Shown here: one piece after another, positions 17,850-26,037 of the stretch | Position numbering within the stretch: the first letter of the stretch is position 1 | How the letters are laid out: each line of letters begins with the position of its first letter | Assembly (NCBI GenBank): GCA_035719045.1 | Contig: DASTGO010000010.1 | Coordinates: forward strand, 1 to 44,435 | Source: DASTGO01 sp035719045 | Lineage (GTDB): Bacteria > Actinomycetota > Actinomycetes > Actinomycetales > Kineosporiaceae | DNA: 44,435 bases | Direction: 5' to 3' | Program-made: the position numbers and the translations under genes | The notes under the pieces: model-generated | Seen by the model: the letters and a program-made list of their open reading frames with translations, nothing else | What the model was told of the DNA's origin: nothing | Database searches by the model: none

Positions 17850-18098
17850 TGACACGCGGGCCGAGGACCGCACGTGGCGGCCGCACCACGACCTCGTCCA
17901 CGACGACGATGAGGGGCCGCGCCACCGGACCGGGTGCGGGTCCGGCGGCGCCTGGATGGCGACCACGGCAGCGGGTCCGGCCCCGCACCCGGGTGATGAC
18001 CACGGTTGCGGGTACCGTGGCGGGGACTTGCCGGCCGAGAGTCCGGGGCGGGCAGCGGCCCAAGGGTCCGGACGGCAGAGACGACGGAAAGGCGGCGG

Positions 18099-19475
18099 AT
18101 GGGCTCCCTCGGGTGGAGGCCCCCGGCGGGACCGCCCTCCCCGGGCGAACCGGTGCCGGGCTCCTTGTTCCCCGCACCGGCCGAACCGTTCCCGCCCGCA
18201 CACCAACACCTCCCGACCTCCGCCGAACCATTCCCACCGCCCGGTGCGCCCGCCCCCACCGCCCGGGCGAAGGCCGTGCGGCCGCCGCGGCGACGGCGCT
18301 CGGTCCACCTGATCGCCCTCGCGGTGGTGTCCCCGCTCACCGCGGGACTGCTGCTCGCGGCCTTCCCGTCCAGCGGGGGCGCCCCGGGACAGACAGCTGT
18401 CCTCACGCGCCCGGTCACCGTCTCCACGACCCTGACCGTGCCGTCGACCGTCACCATCCCGGGCCCGGTCGCCCTCCCCTGGCCGGCTGCGGGACAGACG
18501 GTGCTGGCCGTGCAGGGGCTGGGCACGGTCGGAAGTTCCGGACAGACCGACCGCAGGGTGCCGATCGCCAGCGTCGCCAAGGTGATGACCGCCTACGTCC
18601 TGCTTCGCGACCACCCGCTGGGCCCGGGCGACGACGGGCCGGCCCTGGTGGTCTCCCCCGCCGAGGCCGCGGCGTATGCCGGCCAGGCGGCCGGCCTGCA
18701 GTCCCTGGTCAAGGTGGCCGCCGGGGAACGGATCACCCTGCGCCAGGCGCTGCAGGCCCTGCTGATCGCGTCGGCGGACAACATGGCCCAGATCCTGGCC
18801 CGCTGGGACGCCGGCAGCCCGCAGTCTTTCGTCGCGAAGATGAACGCCGCCGCCGCCGAGCTCGGGATGGGCAGCACCCGCTACACCGACCCGTCCGGCC
18901 TGGACGCAGGGACCGTGAGCACCGCGGCCGACCAGCTCATCCTGGCGCGGCGGGTGCTCGACGTCCCCGAACTGATGACCATCGCCGGACAGTCCAGGGC
19001 GGTGATCCCGGTCGCCGGGACGATCCGGAACTACAACACGCTGCTCGGCCAGGACGGGATCATCGGGATCAAGACCGGCTCCACCACACCGGCAGGTGGC
19101 TGCCTGATGTTCGCCGCCCAGCGCGAGGTCGGCGGCCGGGTGGTGACGCTGTACGGCGTGATGCTCGGGCAGCCGGGAACCCGGTCCACGATCCTGCCGA
19201 ACGTCCTGGCCGCCACCCATGCGCTGGTCACGGCCGCCGGGCCGATGGTGCAGCGGGTGGCCCTGGTCCGGGCCGGGCAGATCGTGGCGGTGCGGACCGG
19301 GCCGGACGGGCGCCGGATCGGGCTGGTCCCGGGCGGGGACGTCAGCGTGGTCGGCTGGCCGGGCCAGGTGTTCAGCCTGGAGGTCTCCTCCGCCGACGAC
19401 GGCACGGTCCGGCTCGGGGTCCGGGACGGTGCCGGCGCCGCCGTGACGACGGTCCCGCTCATCCCCCACGGCTGA
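18099..19475 (+). CDS. D-alanyl-D-alanine carboxypeptidase, peptidase family S11
   Basis: A 458-residue membrane-anchored penicillin-binding protein that would trim the terminal D-Ala of peptidoglycan pentapeptides. ATG 18099 is chosen because GGAAAGG lies 6 nt upstream; an ATG at 18006 is in frame. A Pro-rich cytoplasmic N-terminus (about 1-65) precedes a single membrane segment (about 70-90). The catalytic motifs are Ser-x-x-Lys (SVAK, near residue 158), SADN at the second-motif position (Asp where SxN usually has Asn), and KTG in IGIKTGSTTPAGGC. The C-terminal domain has no clear lipid anchor. The gene is separated from the sugar operon by the divergent intergenic region. Confidence 0.88.
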   Translation: MGSLGWRPPAGPPSPGEPVPGSLFPAPAEPFPPAHQHLPTSAEPFPPPGAPAPTARAKAVRPPRRRRSVHLIALAVVSPLTAGLLLAAFPSSGGAPGQTAVLTRPVTVSTTLTVPSTVTIPGPVALPWPAAGQTVLAVQGLGTVGSSGQTDRRVPIASVAKVMTAYVLLRDHPLGPGDDGPALVVSPAEAAAYAGQAAGLQSLVKVAAGERITLRQALQALLIASADNMAQILARWDAGSPQSFVAKMNAAAAELGMGSTRYTDPSGLDAGTVSTAADQLILARRVLDVPELMTIAGQSRAVIPVAGTIRNYNTLLGQDGIIGIKTGSTTPAGGCLMFAAQREVGGRVVTLYGVMLGQPGTRSTILPNVLAATHALVTAAGPMVQRVALVRAGQIVAVRTGPDGRRIGLVPGGDVSVVGWPGQVFSLEVSSADDGTVRLGVRDGAGAAVTTVPLIPHG

Positions 19476-19592
19476 CCGCGGACCCCGGCCTGGGTCCGTC
19501 GGCGGTCTCCACCGGGCTGGCCGGCGGGCCGACTCACCCTCACCGCGTGCCCCGCCCAGGGCCGGAGCCGGCATGCGTGGCACGATCGGACG

Positions 19593-20183
19593 GTGGGAGA
19601 GCGGACGGCCGAGCAGGTGGTGCTGCTGGACGAGGCCGGCCGGGCGATCGGGGTCGCGGACAAGTCCGGCGTGCACCATGCGCGGACACCGCTGCACCTG
19701 GCCTTCTCCAGTTATGTCTTCGACCGCCGCGGCGCCCTGCTGACCACCCGCCGGGCGGTGACGAAGCCGACCTGGCCCGGGGTGTGGACGAACTCCTGCT
19801 GCGGGCATCCGCTGCCCGGCGAGCCGCTCGCCGATGCCGTGCGGCGGAGGCTGGCCCATGAGCTCGGGTTGCCCGGCGTGGACCGGCTGGAACTGGTGCT
19901 GCCGGACTTCCGCTACCGGGCGGAGATGGCCGACGGCACGGTGGAGAACGAACTGTGCCCGGTGTTCGCCGCGACGGTGACCGGCCGGCCCCGGCCCCTT
20001 CCGGGCGAGGTGGACGATCTCGCCTGGGTCCCCTGGAACCGGTTCGTCGACCAGGTGCTGCGGGAGGGGCGCGACGTGGCGCCCTGGTGCCGGGAGCAGG
20101 TCGCCGAACTGGACCGGCTCGGCCCGGACCCGCTCGCCTGGGCCCCGGCCTCCACCGACCGGCTGCCGCCCGCCTGCCGCTGA
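19593..20183 (+). CDS. idi: isopentenyl-diphosphate delta-isomerase, type 1
   Basis: A 196-residue Nudix-fold enzyme interconverting IPP and DMAPP, the building blocks of carotenoids and other isoprenoids. It shows the catalytic Cys in TNSCCGHP (Cys70), the Glu pair in VENELCPVF (Glu118/Glu120), and DLAWVPW. GTG start 19593. The extent agrees with bacterial type-1 Idi (about 180-200 residues). A lycopene cyclase lies 10 kb away in the window, consistent with a carotenoid-forming organism. Confidence 0.95.
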   Translation: MGERTAEQVVLLDEAGRAIGVADKSGVHHARTPLHLAFSSYVFDRRGALLTTRRAVTKPTWPGVWTNSCCGHPLPGEPLADAVRRRLAHELGLPGVDRLELVLPDFRYRAEMADGTVENELCPVFAATVTGRPRPLPGEVDDLAWVPWNRFVDQVLREGRDVAPWCREQVAELDRLGPDPLAWAPASTDRLPPACR

Positions 20184-20255
20184 ACCCGTCGGCCGCCGGC
20201 CTGCCTGCTGCTGGATCAGGGAGCGCCGTCCCACCACCCGGGGGTGCCGCCGCGC

Positions 20256-20274
20256 CGGGCCCGCGGTGGGCCCG
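20256..20274. terminator. candidate bidirectional terminator between idi and Rv1733c-like gene
   Basis: A 7-bp stem (CGGGCCC / GGGCCCG) with a 5-nt loop between convergent genes, just before the stop of the minus-strand gene. There is no T-run. Confidence 0.35.
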
Positions 20275-20277
20275 CGC

Positions 20278-20889
20278 TCAGGAGCGGTGCGGCGGGTCGA
20301 ACCGGGCCCAGTCGGCGTCCCAGTCGTTCACGTGCTGGCGGATGGACCAGGCATCGTAGGTTCTGCGGCCGCCCGCGGTGAGCAGGACCAGGATGGACAG
20401 CCCGAGCAGCGCGGCCAGCGAGGTGCTCTGCAGGGTCTGGGTCCGCGTCTGCGGCGGATCGGACAGGACGCCGGCCGAGTTCACCCAGACGCCGAGATGG
20501 TCCCCCTGGCCGACGCCGGCAACCGCGTCCACCGCCGCGGTCCGGGTGACGCCACCGTAGGGATAGCTGATCTGCAGCTGGCCGGGGAGCTGGTCGCGGT
20601 CGCCGACGACCCGCGGTGGCACGATCCCCTCGACCGTCGCCACGACCTGGTGCCGGGACAGGACCCCGGCCCGCTCCATCGTCACCCCGCGCTGAAAGGT
20701 GAGCAGACACAACAGGACGACCGAGACGCTGGCGGCGACCAGGCCGGCGAACGCCAACCGGGTCACGGCCCGTTCCTTCATGGTCTGACCGCGCAACAGC
20801 GGGTTGCGGGTCTGCAGGGCCAGTCTGGTCCACGGATGGACGGCCGGCCAATGGGCCAGGTACTGCTCCCGGGGGTCAGCGGTTCTCAT
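20278..20889 (-). CDS. Rv1733c-like membrane protein
   Basis: A 203-residue protein. ATG 20889 is chosen because GGGAG lies just upstream (GGGAGCAGAG) and the residues before it have no family character. Two hydrophobic segments (about 43-66 and 155-173) flank an extracytoplasmic domain of about 90 residues (LSRHQVVATVEGIVPPRVVG, QISYPYGGVTRTAAVDAV, GDHLGVWVNSAGVLSDPP). This layout is that of the actinobacterial Rv1733c family, of unknown biochemical function. The context gives no further clue. Confidence 0.75.
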   Translation of the reverse strand: MRTADPREQYLAHWPAVHPWTRLALQTRNPLLRGQTMKERAVTRLAFAGLVAASVSVVLLCLLTFQRGVTMERAGVLSRHQVVATVEGIVPPRVVGDRDQLPGQLQISYPYGGVTRTAAVDAVAGVGQGDHLGVWVNSAGVLSDPPQTRTQTLQSTSLAALLGLSILVLLTAGGRRTYDAWSIRQHVNDWDADWARFDPPHRS

Positions 20890-21068
20890 CTCTGCTCCCG
20901 CCGGGCCGCGGTGGACGGTCCGGCGATGGTCGGCGGCGGGTCGGGTGCCGCAGCTGAAGGGGCTGGTCGGTGCGCGACGGTGCGTGGTGGCGGGTGCCGG
21001 GCGGCACCCGCCGATTTCACCCAGTAGTCGCCCGCACCCGGCGCAGAGGTTGCCCAGGCCCTGACAGG

Positions 21069-22289
21069 TCAGCTCAGGGCGGAACCCGCCACCCAGGCAG
21101 CCCACGAGATGTCCCAGTCCCCGCCGGTGCCGTTGCCGGGCTCCATCTGGCGACCGGTACCCGTCGTGATCACGGGGTCACCGACCAGCGTCTGGTCGAA
21201 CAGCCACTGGGCGTTGCCCGGGGACACGTTGACGCAACCGTGGGAGACGTTCGCGTGGCCCTGCGACCCCACGCTCCAGGGCGCGGAGTGGATGTACTCC
21301 CCCGACCAGGTCAGCCGCTGGGCGAGGTAGACGGTCTCGTCGTAGAAGTCCTTGCCCCCGTAGCTGGCCGAGGTCATCCGGACCGACTGCTCGTGGCTCA
21401 TGACCGTCTTGATGCCGGACCGGGTCTCGAAGCCGGAACGCCCCATCGACACCGGGACGGTGCGCACCTGCTGACCGTCCACCGTGACCGTCATCTGGTG
21501 CGAGGAGTTGGTGATCTGCATCACGAAGGAGCGGCCGATGTTGAAGTCGACGGCCCGGTTCGTGCCGCCCCACAGACCCTCCCCGGCGTGCACCCCCTCC
21601 AGGTTGACGTCCACGTGGACCTTGGTGTGGGCCGGCCAGAACTCCTTCGGCCGGTAGTGCAACTGGGTGCCGCTCCACCAGTACCAGGAGCCCGGACCGA
21701 ACTGCTTGTCCGCGCTGACCACCAGCGCCTTCTCCACCGCAGCCCGGGCTGCCTTGCCGTTCACCGGCGCGGACAGGGTGACCACGATGGGCTGGCCGAC
21801 GCCGAAGGTCTGCCCGCCGTAGGGATCGACGTCGGCGGTCAGGGTGTGCGGAGAGGCGCCGGTGGTGAAGGTGCGGTCGAGTTCCGTCGTCCCGCCCGCC
21901 GTGTTCGTGGCGGTCGCGCTGAGGTGGTAGGCGACCTTCGGCGCACGCTCACCGGAGGAGGTCCATCGGGTGCCGTCGGCGTTCAGGCTGCCCTCGAGGT
22001 TCCCGTACGGCCCGGACACCCGCACCGAGGTGAGCCTGCCCGCGGTCGTCGACACGGTGAGCGCCGACCTGGCCGGGAGGTCGTTCGCGGCGTTCGTCGT
22101 CACCGCCGGGCCTGCCGGGGTGCTGCTCGGCGACGAACTCCCCGAGGAGCGGCCTGCGGAGGAGGACTCCACCGGCTTCGAGGCGGCTTGGGCGTCCGAG
22201 GGCCCGCATCCACTCAGGCCGGCGAGCACCGGGACGACGAGCAGAGCCGACAGCCACGAACGGGAGCGCGAGACAGCGGGCGACGACAC
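21069..22289 (-). CDS. L,D-transpeptidase lipoprotein (LdtMt2-like, YkuD domain)
   Basis: A 406-residue cell-wall cross-linking enzyme forming 3-3 peptide bridges in peptidoglycan. GTG 22289 is chosen because AGGAGG lies 4 nt upstream and a lipoprotein signal follows (SWLSALLVVPVLAGLSGC). After a Ser/Pro-rich linker come Ig-like domains (about 90-240) as in mycobacterial Ldt proteins. The catalytic YkuD domain has SMGRSGFETRSGIKTVMSHE and the active site HANVSHGCVNVSPGNAQWLF with Cys352. It is divergent from the pectate lyase gene, with about 400 bp between them. Confidence 0.93.
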   Translation of the reverse strand: MSSPAVSRSRSWLSALLVVPVLAGLSGCGPSDAQAASKPVESSSAGRSSGSSSPSSTPAGPAVTTNAANDLPARSALTVSTTAGRLTSVRVSGPYGNLEGSLNADGTRWTSSGERAPKVAYHLSATATNTAGGTTELDRTFTTGASPHTLTADVDPYGGQTFGVGQPIVVTLSAPVNGKAARAAVEKALVVSADKQFGPGSWYWWSGTQLHYRPKEFWPAHTKVHVDVNLEGVHAGEGLWGGTNRAVDFNIGRSFVMQITNSSHQMTVTVDGQQVRTVPVSMGRSGFETRSGIKTVMSHEQSVRMTSASYGGKDFYDETVYLAQRLTWSGEYIHSAPWSVGSQGHANVSHGCVNVSPGNAQWLFDQTLVGDPVITTGTGRQMEPGNGTGGDWDISWAAWVAGSALS

Positions 22290-22685
22290 AGAGCCTCCTG
22301 ACGGTAATCCCTCATTCTGGACGCGCCAGCCACCGGTTTCGTTGACTTTGCCGGAACCCGGCCACTCGGACCCCCGCCGCCTCACCCGCGGCAACCGAAT
22401 GCCCCCACATCCGTCTCCGCCGCACCTCGGGCACCGGCCATTATGCCTGTTCAGGCCGCTGATCCCGGGCCATCGCGGCCGATGCGGAGCCAGCTTCCGC
22501 GGCGCCGCCGAGCGTATTCAGATAACGATTCGGCCTCACCTGGAATAGTTCGGCGATTTCCGGTCGGTCGCCGCAGCCACGCGAACCGAGGGGTTACCGG
22601 CGCACGCATTCCGGCGAGGACCGGCAACCCCGGCGACGGGCTGGACGACTGTCCGGGCGGATCCGCCTATGAGGAGGTCGTCAGG
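22290..22685. other. divergent intergenic region, L,D-transpeptidase / pectate lyase
   Basis: About 395 bp between divergent starts, holding the promoters of both genes. I see no TGTTAGCG-type operator here, so the pectate lyase is not visibly part of the arabinose regulon. An AT-richer patch (about 22510-22555) may hold the pectate lyase promoter, but no convincing -35/-10 pair was found. Confidence 0.4.
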
Positions 22686-24353
22686 ATGACAAGGTCAGCG
22701 TCCCGCGCCCAGGGCCGGCTGCGCGCACGCTGGGTGGCCGTGGCCGCCGTCACCGCCGTCACCGGAGCCGCCGCGGTCGCCGTCGCGTTCTCCGCGAACG
22801 CGTCGACACTCCTGGGCGCCGACTTCGAGCACGGCGCCGGCGGCTGGTCGAAGTCGGGCGGGGCCTGGTCGGTGTCCGTCGACGGTTCGCACGTCCTGCG
22901 CCAGGCCAGCGCGGGGTCGGAGAACGCCCGGGACTTCACCGGCTCCGCGTCGTGGACCTCGTACACCGTGCAGGCCCGGATCAGGCCGCTGAGCCTGCCG
23001 CAGGACGCTTCCGCAGTGGCGCTGCTGGGCCGGGCGACCGGAGCGACCAGCTTCGACCGGGTCCTGCTCACCAGCGACCGGGCCGAACTGCAGGCCGTGC
23101 ACGGCGGGCAGGTCACGGTGCTGGCCGGGATCCCGCTGTCCGGGGTCACCGGCTCCTGGCACACCGTGCGCCTGCAGGAGTCCGGCCGGACGGTCAGCGC
23201 CTGGGTCGACGGCACGCGGGTCGGCAGCGGCACCAGCCAGGCCGCCAAGGGCCGGGTCGGGGTGCAGACCCTGTACGCGACGGCGGACTTCGACGACCTC
23301 AAGGTGGACTCCTCCACCACGCCGGTGACGCCGCCCGCCACCCCGGTCGTCACACCGCCGACCGCCACGACGCCGGCCGCCCCGAGCACCACCGCCGCGC
23401 CCTCGACCACCGCGGCCCAGCCCTCCGCCACCACCACCCTCCCCGGCACGGGCGGCACCCCGGCCGCGGGCAGGACCCGGTCCGGCGGCTACGCCGACGC
23501 CGACGGCCGCATGCTGGGCGGCGGCGGTCAGGTCACCGAGGTGGCCAGCCTCGCCGCGCTGAGGTCCGCTCTGGCCGGCAGCACCCAGATCATCCGGGTC
23601 AACGGCAACTTCGCCTGCACCGGGGACCTCGCCGTGCCCTCCTACCGGACGATCGTCGGCGTCGGCGCCGGCTCGGGCCTGACCGGCTGCGGCCTGTCGA
23701 TGAAGGGCGTCACCAGCGTCGTCATCCGCAACCTGAAGATCGCGAAGGTCACCGCGGGCGGCGGCACCGGTGACGCGATCCATATCGAGAACAGCCAGCA
23801 CATCTGGATCGACCACAACGACCTGTCCAGCGACCAGGACCACGGCAAGGACTACTACGACGGGCTGGTCGACATCACCCACGGGTCGGACTACGTGACG
23901 GTGTCGTGGAACTTCCTGCACGACCACTACAAGGCGGTCCTGATCGGCCACTCGGACGGCAACGGGGCCGAGGACACCGGGAAGTTGCACGTCACGCTGC
24001 ACCACAACTACTTCGACAACGTCAGCTCCCGCATGCCCAGCCTCCGCTTCGGCACCGCGCACGTCTACGACAACTACTTCGCCGACGGCAGCACCGGGTC
24101 GCACTCCCGGATGGGCGCCCAACTGCTCGTCCAGAACAACGTCTACCGGAACGTGGGAACGCCGATCCTGACCGACAAGGACAGTTCCCAGGACGGATTC
24201 GCCAACGAGTCCGGCAATGACATCGGGACCGGCACGAACTCCATCTCCCGGACCGGCACCTTCACCAAAGCGCCGTACACGTTCACCCTCGACCCGACAG
24301 CCTCGGTGATCTCCCTGGTCACCGCAGGGGCCGGGACGGGCCACCTCGCCTGA
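22686..24353 (+). CDS. secreted pectate lyase (polysaccharide lyase family 1) with N-terminal LamG-like domain
   Basis: A 555-residue secreted enzyme. ATG 22686 has GAGGAGG 8 nt upstream. Residues 1-39 are a signal peptide (RARWVAVAAVTAV to SANAS). Residues about 40-205 form a concanavalin-like jelly-roll domain (LGADFEHGAGGWSKSGGAWS, GRATGATSFDRVLL). About 206-265 is a Pro/Thr/Ala linker. The rest is a parallel-beta-helix PL1 domain with DAIHIENSQHIWIDHNDLSS, a calcium/active-site region DYYDGLVDITHGSDYVTVSW, and the RxPxxR box RMPSLR with the catalytic Arg. It cleaves de-esterified homogalacturonan by beta-elimination. Arabinose side chains of pectin would be used through the ara genes nearby. 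Confidence 0.93.
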   Translation: MTRSASRAQGRLRARWVAVAAVTAVTGAAAVAVAFSANASTLLGADFEHGAGGWSKSGGAWSVSVDGSHVLRQASAGSENARDFTGSASWTSYTVQARIRPLSLPQDASAVALLGRATGATSFDRVLLTSDRAELQAVHGGQVTVLAGIPLSGVTGSWHTVRLQESGRTVSAWVDGTRVGSGTSQAAKGRVGVQTLYATADFDDLKVDSSTTPVTPPATPVVTPPTATTPAAPSTTAAPSTTAAQPSATTTLPGTGGTPAAGRTRSGGYADADGRMLGGGGQVTEVASLAALRSALAGSTQIIRVNGNFACTGDLAVPSYRTIVGVGAGSGLTGCGLSMKGVTSVVIRNLKIAKVTAGGGTGDAIHIENSQHIWIDHNDLSSDQDHGKDYYDGLVDITHGSDYVTVSWNFLHDHYKAVLIGHSDGNGAEDTGKLHVTLHHNYFDNVSSRMPSLRFGTAHVYDNYFADGSTGSHSRMGAQLLVQNNVYRNVGTPILTDKDSSQDGFANESGNDIGTGTNSISRTGTFTKAPYTFTLDPTASVISLVTAGAGTGHLA

Positions 24354-24372
24354 CCGGGCCGGCGGGGCCCGG
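24354..24372. terminator. candidate terminator after pectate lyase
   Basis: A 7-bp GC stem (CCGGGCC / GGCCCGG) with a 5-nt loop starting immediately after the pectate lyase stop and before the convergent yciO-like gene. There is no T-run. Confidence 0.4.
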
Positions 24373-24436
24373 CGACCACAACACCGCCGGACCCGGCCGA
24401 CGGCAGCCACGGGCGCCGGGTCCGGTCCGGCCGCAC

Positions 24437-25057
24437 CTACTCGAACCGGGAGGTGTCCCCGGCCCCGTGGCGCAGGATCTCCGGTTCGCCGCGGGACAGG
24501 TCGATCACCGTGGTGGGCTCCAGGCCGCAGTCACCGGAGTCCACCACCGCGTCGACGAGGTGGTCCAGCCGCTCCTTGATCTCCCAGCCCTGGGTCATCG
24601 GCTCCTCGGTGCCGGGCAGCAGCAGGGTGCTGGACACCAGCGGCTCACCGAGCTGCGCGAGCAGGGCCTGCGTGACGACATGCCGCGGGATCCGGACCCC
24701 CACCGTCTGCTTCTTCGGGTGCATCAGCCTGCGGGGCAGCTCCTTGGTGGCCGGGAGGATGAACGTGTAGCTCCCCGGGGTGCACGCCTTCACCAGCCGG
24801 AACACCTTGTTGTCCACCTGCACGAACTGGCCGAGCTGGGCGAAGTCGCGGCACACCAGGGTGAAGTGATGGCGGTGGTCCAGCCGCCGGATCTCGCGGA
24901 TCCGGTCCAGGCCGTCCCGGTTGCCGAGCGCGCAGCCGAAGGCGAAACAGGAGTCCGTCGGGTACACGATGAGGGCGCCCTCGCGGACCAGGTCGACCAC
25001 CTGCCCGACGTACCGCGGCTGAGGGTTGTCCGGATGCACGTCGAAGTACCTCGCCAT
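24437..25057 (-). CDS. L-threonylcarbamoyladenylate synthase family protein (Sua5/YciO/YrdC)
   Basis: A 206-residue YrdC-fold protein. Motifs are EGALIVYPTDSCFAFGCALGN (substrate-binding PTDT-like start), IREIRRLDHRHHFTLVCRDFAQLGQF, CTPGSYTFILPATKELPRRL (KRP-type region), and VGVRIPRHVVTQALL. Length and the HHFTLVCRDF pattern are closest to the YciO subgroup, whose exact role is less certain than that of TsaC/Sua5, which makes the threonylcarbamoyl-AMP used for the t6A modification of tRNAs. It stands alone on the minus strand. Confidence 0.85.
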   Translation of the reverse strand: MARYFDVHPDNPQPRYVGQVVDLVREGALIVYPTDSCFAFGCALGNRDGLDRIREIRRLDHRHHFTLVCRDFAQLGQFVQVDNKVFRLVKACTPGSYTFILPATKELPRRLMHPKKQTVGVRIPRHVVTQALLAQLGEPLVSSTLLLPGTEEPMTQGWEIKERLDHLVDAVVDSGDCGLEPTTVIDLSRGEPEILRHGAGDTSRFE

Positions 25058-25254
25058 GTCCGCCCAGCCTAATCACGTGGGGTCCGCATACGGCAATCCG
25101 CAGCGGGGGCCCGCGGTGGGCGTCGTGATGTTTCGGAAAAATGGGGACGTTGGCCCCCGTGAGTCGCGTCACGGACCTGCTTAAACTCACCCCCTCGCCG
25201 CAGAGACCGGGCCCGCAGGTCCTCGTGCCCACCGCGGCCCATCCTGAGGAGGCG

Positions 25255-25884
25255 GTGATCACGCCCAGTCGTCATACGCCCAGATCGCATGTTCTCCGTG
25301 TCATGGGGGCCACGACCGCCCTGCGGGCCACCCCCGCCCACGGGAGGCCGACCGCCTCCCCCGCCCCGGCGGGCAGCGCGGAGGGGACCTACCTTCTCCG
25401 GCTCTGCCTGGACCTCAAGATCGACGCGCTGCTGCTGGCCCTGGCCGCGGCCGCCGCCCGTCAGCAGCCCGGCAACACCGGGGAGGCGTCCGCCGAGGGC
25501 GGGCCGCCGGACGCCCCGTGGCAGCGCTGGCTGCATGAGGACGTCCAGATCACCCAGGCCCTCGCCGGGGAGTTGCTGGCCCGCGACGGGGGGCTGCCCA
25601 CCTCGCTCGCCGCGGCCCGGACCTGTACCGGCACCGTCGAACTCGTCGAGCGGCTGGCCGCCTTCCACGGTGAGATCCGCTGCCTGCTGTCGGAGCTGGA
25701 GGCCGCCGGAACGCGGCCCGGGCAACCGGAGCTGGTCCGGGACGAGCAGGTCCGCTCGGCATTGCGGCACTGCCGTCGCCGGCTCACCGAGTTGGAGCTG
25801 TACCGGCTGGAGGTGGAGGCAGCACAGACCCGCACCCCGGCCCCCGCCGTGGTCAGCGGTCTGCCCGGGGAATACCTCGGCTGA
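25255..25884 (+). CDS. hypothetical helical protein
   Basis: A 209-residue protein of unknown function. GTG 25255 is proposed because GAGGAGG lies directly upstream; an ATG at 25141 is also in frame. The N-terminal 45 residues are basic and Pro/Ala-rich. The rest is predicted helical, with a leucine-rich stretch (TYLLRLCLDLKIDALLLALA) and later helices rich in Arg, Glu and Leu (VELVERLAAFHGEIRCLLSE, ALRHCRRRLTELELYRLEVE) that could form coiled coils. No known domain or signal peptide was recognised. It stands between divergent yciO and the M13 peptidase. Confidence 0.6.
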   Translation: MITPSRHTPRSHVLRVMGATTALRATPAHGRPTASPAPAGSAEGTYLLRLCLDLKIDALLLALAAAAARQQPGNTGEASAEGGPPDAPWQRWLHEDVQITQALAGELLARDGGLPTSLAAARTCTGTVELVERLAAFHGEIRCLLSELEAAGTRPGQPELVRDEQVRSALRHCRRRLTELELYRLEVEAAQTRTPAPAVVSGLPGEYLG

Positions 25885-26037
25885 CGGTGAGCGGGCGGAC
25901 GCCGACGGCGGCCCTGGACACGGTGCCGTCAGGCGAACCGCCGTACTTGCGATGATCCGTCGGCCGGGGAGCGGTCCATCACCGGGCAGGTAGTGGGATA
26001 ACGTGCGGCCCAGGGCACCTGACGAGGGGAAACCGCC

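Noticed and set aside
17844..20237. 797-codon minus-strand open frame
   Set aside because: It is the antisense shadow of the carboxypeptidase and idi genes, made of Arg/Pro/Gly/His-rich residues without domains. The plus-strand genes have clear motifs.
22440..22670. Possible riboswitch (cyclic-di-AMP type) before the pectate lyase or L,D-transpeptidase
   Set aside because: Cell-wall enzymes in actinobacteria often have such leaders, but I could not find the conserved elements on either strand.
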